Assembly: GCA_934343805.1 (NCBI GenBank)
Contig: CAKRIN010000027.1
Location: forward strand, 1 to 35,965
Length of the DNA: 35,965 nt
Reading direction: 5' to 3'
DNA from: an uncultured Lachnospira sp.
GTDB lineage: Bacteria; Bacillota; Clostridia; Lachnospirales; Lachnospiraceae
In this document: positions 31,733-35,965 of the stretch, in pieces
How positions within the stretch are numbered: the stretch's first letter is position 1
How the letters are laid out: every line of letters starts with the position of its first letter
The notes under the pieces: model-generated
What the model was told of the DNA's origin: nothing
Databases searched by the model: none
The model's input: the letters and a program-made list of their open reading frames with translations, nothing else
Translations under genes and position numbers: made by a program

Positions 31733-32681
31733 ATTTTTCTAACACACTTATTCTTTTTTCCAACAACTCTACAAATTCATTCTTCAGATGTTCTGGCAAC
31801 AATGACTCCATGCACATATTAATAAATTTGTCTTTCTTCTTAACAATACTTTCAATCATTTTTTCAGCCGATACTTTGGAAATGCCACATTTCTCAGCAT
31901 ATATCAGAAAATCTTTTCTTCTTATGTTCTGCTTTTTTCCATTCATTGTCAGTGCAAATTGTTCTTTATCGTCCGGCATTATCAGATTAACCGGAAGCAG
32001 ATCATATGCTGGTGAAAGAATATATTCTCCACTTCCCTCCTCAGTCTCTATAAGAGAAAAATTCTTCAAATGCATATCAGAATTACCAACTACATATGAA
32101 AAAACTATCCTAAGATATAACTCCGTCATATCCAGACCTTGTCTGCTTGAATACTTGTCTACTATTTTAGCACATCTCTCATATGAGCCTTTATATTTAT
32201 CCTGCGTAAGTCTTAAATCCAACTGACAAAAATCTTCCATAGCTATCAACTGAACATTATCTTTACTTATCTTACGGTCAATTCTCTTTGTAATATACGC
32301 ATAACTACCATTGTTCTGAATTAACGCATGCGGTACAGTTACTATTCCCACGATATCCGCCATACACATAACAAGCTGTTCTGCCTCAGGTAAAGCCTCA
32401 AATTCATCAACCTGTGGTTTCAGAATATATCCTGTAGGATAATTGACCATAGTAAGTCTTGCTTTCGTCTTTTCAGAAAACAAATGTAACGATAATTTTT
32501 TCTGAACGCCAGTAACTGTATATCCTTTTGTTGTAGCTTCTAAAGCTATTTTTTCAATTATATGCTTATTTATATCAATTTCCGGAAGCTCATTTGTTCC
32601 AAAAAATTTTTTTATGCAGTTTTTATGCCAGCCGTCTATTCCGCTATTATTTAATGCTTTTCCGCAACATAAACAATTCAT
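31731..32681 (-). CDS. hipT: HipT-like serine/threonine kinase toxin with zinc-finger-like N terminus
   Basis: The 316-residue protein is a HipA-fold kinase lacking the N-terminal domain, which is encoded separately just upstream. It begins with a zinc-ribbon-like segment (Cys3, Cys5, Cys6, His19, Cys22), then a Gly-rich loop TVTGVQKK (55-62), a Lys88 ATP contact (YILKP), catalytic loop GNSDMHLKN (Asp202, Asn207) and metal-binding Asp227 (SPAYDLLP). HipA and HipT kinases phosphorylate aminoacyl-tRNA synthetases and cause growth arrest. The Gly-rich loop has Thr-Val-Thr where E. coli HipT has Ser-Ile-Ser. The start overlaps the hipS stop by 4 bases and follows AGAGGTGAAGGA. The target is unknown. 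Confidence 0.88.
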   Translation of the reverse strand: MNCLCCGKALNNSGIDGWHKNCIKKFFGTNELPEIDINKHIIEKIALEATTKGYTVTGVQKKLSLHLFSEKTKARLTMVNYPTGYILKPQVDEFEALPEAEQLVMCMADIVGIVTVPHALIQNNGSYAYITKRIDRKISKDNVQLIAMEDFCQLDLRLTQDKYKGSYERCAKIVDKYSSRQGLDMTELYLRIVFSYVVGNSDMHLKNFSLIETEEGSGEYILSPAYDLLPVNLIMPDDKEQFALTMNGKKQNIRRKDFLIYAEKCGISKVSAEKMIESIVKKKDKFINMCMESLLPEHLKNEFVELLEKRISVLEK

Positions 32682-33007
32682 TCCTTCACCTCTTTTATGC
32701 TGACATTTCCTATACAATCCTTACAAGAAACGAGAAGCAGTCCAAATCTGTCCTGTATATTTATTTTCCAATTTCTACTTACAACCTGAAGCAGCCAGCC
32801 CTCTGGAATAAGTCCATCAAAAAAGGGAAACAATGTTTTCGACGTATAAGTCTGTTTAGAAAGAGGCATTGTAAGCGATACCGCACTAGCACCATCTAAT
32901 TCAATATAATTACTGTCATAACTAAACAAATATCCATCGTCCGTTTCGCACAATTTCCCTGCATATACATTTCTCACATACACATAGGCAGTCCTTAAAA
33001 TCTCCAT
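32678..33007 (-). CDS. hipS: HipS-like protein (HipA N-terminal domain as a separate gene)
   Basis: The 109-residue protein matches the N-terminal subdomain of HipA: VYVRNVYAGKLCE, LTMPLSKQTYTSKTLFPFFDGLIPEGWLLQ, then DRFGLLLVSCKDCIGNVSI. In the E. coli HipBST system the equivalent HipS is the antitoxin for the HipT kinase. Its start shares one base with the stop of hipB, and its stop overlaps the start of the kinase, so all three are translated in a chain. It is too short to contain any kinase residues. Confidence 0.85.
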   Translation of the reverse strand: MEILRTAYVYVRNVYAGKLCETDDGYLFSYDSNYIELDGASAVSLTMPLSKQTYTSKTLFPFFDGLIPEGWLLQVVSRNWKINIQDRFGLLLVSCKDCIGNVSIKEVKE

Positions 33008-33207
33008 TATTTTTCCTTTCTTCCCGGTACTGCTTCCATTCCAAACATCGATAATGCAACATTAACTTTATCCATTCTTACTGTTTCTTTTCCCTGCTCC
33101 AATTCCCGGACAAATCTTAGTCCCAGTCCTGAACGAATCGCAAATTCTTCCTGAGTAAGACCACTTGCTTTTCTATTCTGTTTTATAAACTCAGCAATTT
33201 TGTTCAT
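33007..33207 (-). CDS. hipB: HipB-like helix-turn-helix antitoxin/repressor
   Basis: The 66-residue XRE-type protein has the helix-turn-helix at about residues 14-45 (GLTQEEFAIRSGLGLRFVRELEQG) and the KETVRMDKVNVALSMFG helix typical of HipB. In known systems it binds operators upstream of its own gene and assembles with the kinase to repress the operon. Three operator-like palindromes lie upstream, one placed exactly in the promoter spacer. It is first in the three-gene operon. A GGGAA stretch precedes the start. Confidence 0.88.
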   Translation of the reverse strand: MNKIAEFIKQNRKASGLTQEEFAIRSGLGLRFVRELEQGKETVRMDKVNVALSMFGMEAVPGRKEK

Positions 33208-33239
33208 TATTATTCCCTCTTCTTGTCTGTATATACATT

Positions 33240-33268
33240 TTATTACACCTTTTCGGGTATAATGTCAA
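33240..33268 (-). promoter_or_regulatory. Promoter of the hipBST operon
   Basis: On the minus strand TTGACA (33263-33268) and TAATAA (33240-33245) are 17 bp apart. Operator O1 fills the spacer. Confidence 0.65.
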
Positions 33269-33342
33269 TGTTTTTTAAGCAAAAAGCACCCGATAGGGTA
33301 TATTTTATCAACAAAATTATATATTACACCCTAAAGGGTATA
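33244..33342 (-). promoter_or_regulatory. Three HipB operator-like palindromes
   Basis: On the minus strand each 18-bp site begins TATACCC, has a 4-base centre, and ends RGGTGYW. O1 is 33244-33261 (TATACCC-GAAA-AGGTGTA), O2 is 33285-33302 (TATACCC-TATC-GGGTGCT), O3 is 33325-33342 (TATACCC-TTTA-GGGTGTA). Start-to-start spacings are 41 and 40 bp, close to four helical turns, so all would face the same side of the DNA. Confidence 0.75.
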
Positions 33343-33380
33343 AAAATAGCAGAGACTTAAATTTCAAGTCCCTGCCATTT
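33341..33380 (-). terminator. Terminator of cysK
   Basis: The minus-strand stem GGCAGGGACTT/AAGTCTCTGCT with a 7-base loop is followed by ATTTTTA, just past the cysK stop and just before the hip operators. Confidence 0.7.
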
Positions 33381-33392
33381 TTCTAATATATA

Positions 33393-34331
33393 TTACTGTT
33401 CATTAAAAAGTGCTGTTGAAAGATATCTGTCACCTGAATCTGGAAGAAGTGCAACAATTGTCTTTCCTGCATTCTCTGGACGGGCTGCAAGTATCTGTGC
33501 TGCCTTAAGTGCTGCACCTGAAGAGATACCAACAAGAATACCCTCGCTCTTTGCAAAGCTTCTACCCTCTACAAATGCATCATCATTCTCGATTGCGATA
33601 ACTTCATCATATATCTTAGTATTAAGTGTTTCTGGAACAAATCCTGCACCAATACCCTGAATCTTATGTGGTCCTGCCTCACCCTTTGAAAGAACAGGGC
33701 TTGTAGCTGGCTCTACAGCAACAATCTTAACATCTGGGTTCTGTGACTTAAGATATTCACCAACACCTGTAACAGTTCCGCCTGTACCTACACCTGCAAC
33801 AAATATATCAACCTTTCCTTCTGTCTGCTCCCAGATCTCTGGACCTGTTGTAGCCTTATGAACTGCTGGGTTAGCTGGATTTACGAACTGTCCTAAAATA
33901 ACTGAACCTGGATTCTGCTCCTTTAATTCCTCAGCCTTGGCAATAGCACCCTTCATACCCTTAGCGCCTTCTGTAAGAACAATCTCTGCACCATAAGCCT
34001 TAAGAAGATTTCTTCTCTCAACTGACATTGTATCTGGAAGAGTAAGAACTGCTCTGTATCCCTTAGCAACTGCAACTGCTGCAAGACCGATACCTGTATT
34101 ACCTGATGTTGGCTCTATAATCATTGCTCCTGGCTTAAGCTCACCCTTCTTCTCTGCATCCTCAATCATAGCAAGGGCAACTCTGTCCTTAACTGAACCT
34201 GCCGGGTTAAGATACTCAAGCTTTGTAAGAAGTGTAACTCCTTCAATTCCTGCATTCTTAGCGTAACGGCTTGCGTTAAGAAGAGGTGTGTTTCCAATAA
34301 GTTCCAATGCACTATTAATTACTTTACTCAT
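33393..34331 (-). CDS. cysK: Cysteine synthase (O-acetylserine sulfhydrylase)
   Basis: The 312-residue PLP enzyme makes cysteine from O-acetylserine and sulfide. It has [10 protein letters not shown] at the N terminus, the PLP-binding Lys in NPAGSVKDR, the substrate loop [12 protein letters not shown], and the phosphate-binding glycines in [12 protein letters not shown]. Length fits CysK rather than longer cystathionine synthases. The start follows AAGGAGG. A 16-bp palindrome (GCAAAA-ATGC-TTTTGC, 34360-34375) lies just upstream and may be an operator. Its own terminator separates it from the hip operon. Confidence 0.95.
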   Translation of the reverse strand: MSKVINSALELIGNTPLLNASRYAKNAGIEGVTLLTKLEYLNPAGSVKDRVALAMIEDAEKKGELKPGAMIIEPTSGNTGIGLAAVAVAKGYRAVLTLPDTMSVERRNLLKAYGAEIVLTEGAKGMKGAIAKAEELKEQNPGSVILGQFVNPANPAVHKATTGPEIWEQTEGKVDIFVAGVGTGGTVTGVGEYLKSQNPDVKIVAVEPATSPVLSKGEAGPHKIQGIGAGFVPETLNTKIYDEVIAIENDDAFVEGRSFAKSEGILVGISSGAALKAAQILAARPENAGKTIVALLPDSGDRYLSTALFNEQ

Positions 34332-34434
34332 GTTATTCCTCCTTATATTGACTGCATTTGCAAAAATGCTTTTGCGTTCCTATCAACCTACTAACTTGAT
34401 GTGTAAATGTGTTGTTGAATATAAAATACCACTA

Positions 34435-35235
34435 TCAGCCTTCAATGTCAACACCATTTTCATGACGAGTTTTAACCATTGCGTCATGTGTAATATCTTT
34501 AATAACTTCACTGGCAATTATAAGTCCTACAACAGATGGAACAAATGCGGTTGACCCCGGAATATCGCGTCTTTCTGTACATTTGTGGGCTGCGCCCGGA
34601 GGACATATACAGTTAGTACGGCAGCTGATTCCCATATCCACAATAGGACGAACTGGTTTCTCCTTAGAGTATACAACCTTAAGGTGCTTTACATTCCTCT
34701 TCTTTAATTCTCTTCTCATAACTTTGGCAAGTGGGCATACCGACGTCTTATATATATCGGCAACCTCAAACTCTGCAGGATTAAGCTTATTCCCTGCACC
34801 CATACTGCTTATAATCGGTGTTCCTGCTTCCTGACACGCCATTACAAGTGCTATCTTAGCTGTCACAGTATCAACCGCGTCAACTACATAATCATATTTT
34901 GAAAAATCAAACTGATCTTTAGTCTCCGGAAGAAAAAAACATTTGTGTACAGTAACCTCACAATTCGGATTAATATCATGAATTCTCTCTTTGCACACAT
35001 CTGTCTTATACTGACCTATTGTTTTTCTTGTTGCAATAATCTGCCTGTTAAGATTGGTAAGACACACCTTATCATCATCTATTACATCAATCGCACCTAC
35101 ACCGCTTCTAACAAGTGCCTCCACTGTATATCCACCAACGCCGCCTACACCAAATACTGCGACACGGGAATTCTCTAATATATCCATAGCTTCTTTTCCA
35201 AATAAAAGCTCTGTTCTTGAAAACTGATTTAACAT
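34435..35235 (-). CDS. tcdA: tRNA threonylcarbamoyladenosine dehydratase
   Basis: The 266-residue ThiF/E1-like protein converts t6A37 in tRNA to its cyclic form using ATP. The nucleotide-binding loop VFGVGGVGGYTVE, the acidic DDDKV strand with LTNLNRQ, DAVDTVTAKI, and the TNCICPPGAAHKC segment near the C terminus match TcdA (YgdL) rather than ThiF or MoeB. The last 30 residues include VPSVVGLIIASEVIKDI. It is a single gene between cysK and the hemolysin III gene. Confidence 0.88.
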   Translation of the reverse strand: MLNQFSRTELLFGKEAMDILENSRVAVFGVGGVGGYTVEALVRSGVGAIDVIDDDKVCLTNLNRQIIATRKTIGQYKTDVCKERIHDINPNCEVTVHKCFFLPETKDQFDFSKYDYVVDAVDTVTAKIALVMACQEAGTPIISSMGAGNKLNPAEFEVADIYKTSVCPLAKVMRRELKKRNVKHLKVVYSKEKPVRPIVDMGISCRTNCICPPGAAHKCTERRDIPGSTAFVPSVVGLIIASEVIKDITHDAMVKTRHENGVDIEG

Positions 35236-35321
35236 AGTTTGTCCTTTCTCTGCTTTTTGTATCTAAATTTTAATTCCTACTTACATAGTATGTCAATAAT
35301 TATTAATTTTATATAAAACAC

Positions 35322-35350
35322 TTGCATTATTGTACTATATGATATATTAT
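35322..35350 (+). promoter_or_regulatory. Promoter of the hemolysin III family gene
   Basis: TTGCAT (35322-35327) and TATTAT (35345-35350) have a 17-bp spacer, about 60 nt before the start codon. Confidence 0.55.
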
Positions 35351-35408
35351 CTTTTTAACAAGAAGTAGTTTTTAATACTACATGTTATTATATAAGGAGG
35401 AATTTGTT

Positions 35409-35965
35409 ATGACAACTTTTGCACCAGCGCTTCATTTACAGAATTCACAGAATGATAATATACACACTAAAATAAAGGCACAGATGATTATTAAAGACCC
35501 TGGCAGCTCGATAACACATTTTATTGGCATGCTATGTGCAATTGCAGGATTATTCCCGCTTATTCTTAAAGCAGCCTCTTATGGAACGATCGTTTCTGTT
35601 GTTTCAATGACTGTATTTATGGTAAGTATGATTCTTCTGTATGCAGCAAGCACAACTTATCATACATTTGACATATCAAGTAATGTCAATATTGTGCTAA
35701 AGAGGCTTGACCACTGTATGATTCCTGTCCTTATCGCAGGTTCATACACTCCTGTCTGCCTTGTTGTGCTTCATAATATATATGGCTATGTTATGTTTGG
35801 CATCGTGTGGGAAATCGCTATTCTTGCTATTGCATTCAAGCTTCTCTGGGTAACTTGTCCTAAGTGGATATCTTCAGTTCTCTACATTGTAATGGGCTGG
35901 ACATGTGTTATGGCTCTTCCTCAGATATATTCAGCACTTGCCGGAGCCGCTTTCTTCTGGCTTCT
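35409..35965 (+). CDS. Hemolysin III/PAQR-family membrane protein (partial, runs off the window)
   Basis: The first 185 codons are present. After a hydrophilic N terminus, the sequence has at least five membrane helices and the family features SSITHFIG, AASTTYHTF and KRLDHCMIPVLIAGSYTP, where the His/Asp residues form the presumed metal site. The name comes from a Bacillus cereus cytolysin, but most relatives (YqfA, TrhA) are thought to affect membrane homeostasis rather than lyse cells. The start follows AAGGAGG. The C-terminal HxxxH motif would lie beyond the window. Confidence 0.85.
   Translation, partial: MTTFAPALHLQNSQNDNIHTKIKAQMIIKDPGSSITHFIGMLCAIAGLFPLILKAASYGTIVSVVSMTVFMVSMILLYAASTTYHTFDISSNVNIVLKRLDHCMIPVLIAGSYTPVCLVVLHNIYGYVMFGIVWEIAILAIAFKLLWVTCPKWISSVLYIVMGWTCVMALPQIYSALAGAAFFWL

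Overview
The window looks like a chromosomal segment of a low-GC, Gram-positive gut anaerobe of the Lachnospiraceae, possibly the Lachnospira/Eubacterium eligens group. This is inferred from the AT-rich sequence with strong AGGAGG-type ribosome sites, PPi-type phosphofructokinases, an N-terminal-rubredoxin ('reverse') rubrerythrin beside a PerR-type regulator, and the overall gene families. No rRNA, tRNA, CRISPR array or complete insertion sequence was found.

Layout. 1-9.8 kb is mostly a minus-strand housekeeping block: an AI-2E/YtvI-like permease, a plus-strand RluA-type pseudouridine synthase, a histidine kinase/response regulator pair, murA, a LysM-G5-M23 envelope peptidase with a WalR-like box upstream, and a tightly coupled HD/NUDIX/flavin-reductase trio. 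10-17.3 kb holds two PPi-type phosphofructokinase paralogues flanking a MarR-controlled heterodimeric ABC exporter. 17.3-25.9 kb has dtd, an AAA-ATPase/PD-(D/E)XK gene with repeated promoter elements, a 2-hydroxyacid dehydrogenase, mtnN, the probable operon TSCPD protein/radical SAM/murG/perR, and the rubrerythrin.

25.9-30 kb is a decaying accessory island of membrane-anchored, BIG2-containing surface proteins. They share a near-identical 5' leader: 200 bp with 2 differences, in two copies exactly 1000 bp apart, plus a third degraded copy. One copy runs out of frame just past the repeat edge. Fragments next to it include a short piece that faintly resembles the start of a type VII secretion EssC protein.

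30.1-36 kb has pgi, a three-gene HipB-HipS-HipT toxin-antitoxin operon with three operator-like palindromes 40-41 bp apart, cysK, tcdA, and the start of a hemolysin III family gene that runs off the window.

The points most worth follow-up are the HipBST-type operon, a family of 37-bp interspersed palindromic repeats confined to two intergenic regions, the shared-leader surface-protein island, the promoter-embedded repeats of the AAA/nuclease gene, and a 160-bp foldback element in the probable leader of the TSCPD/radical-SAM operon.
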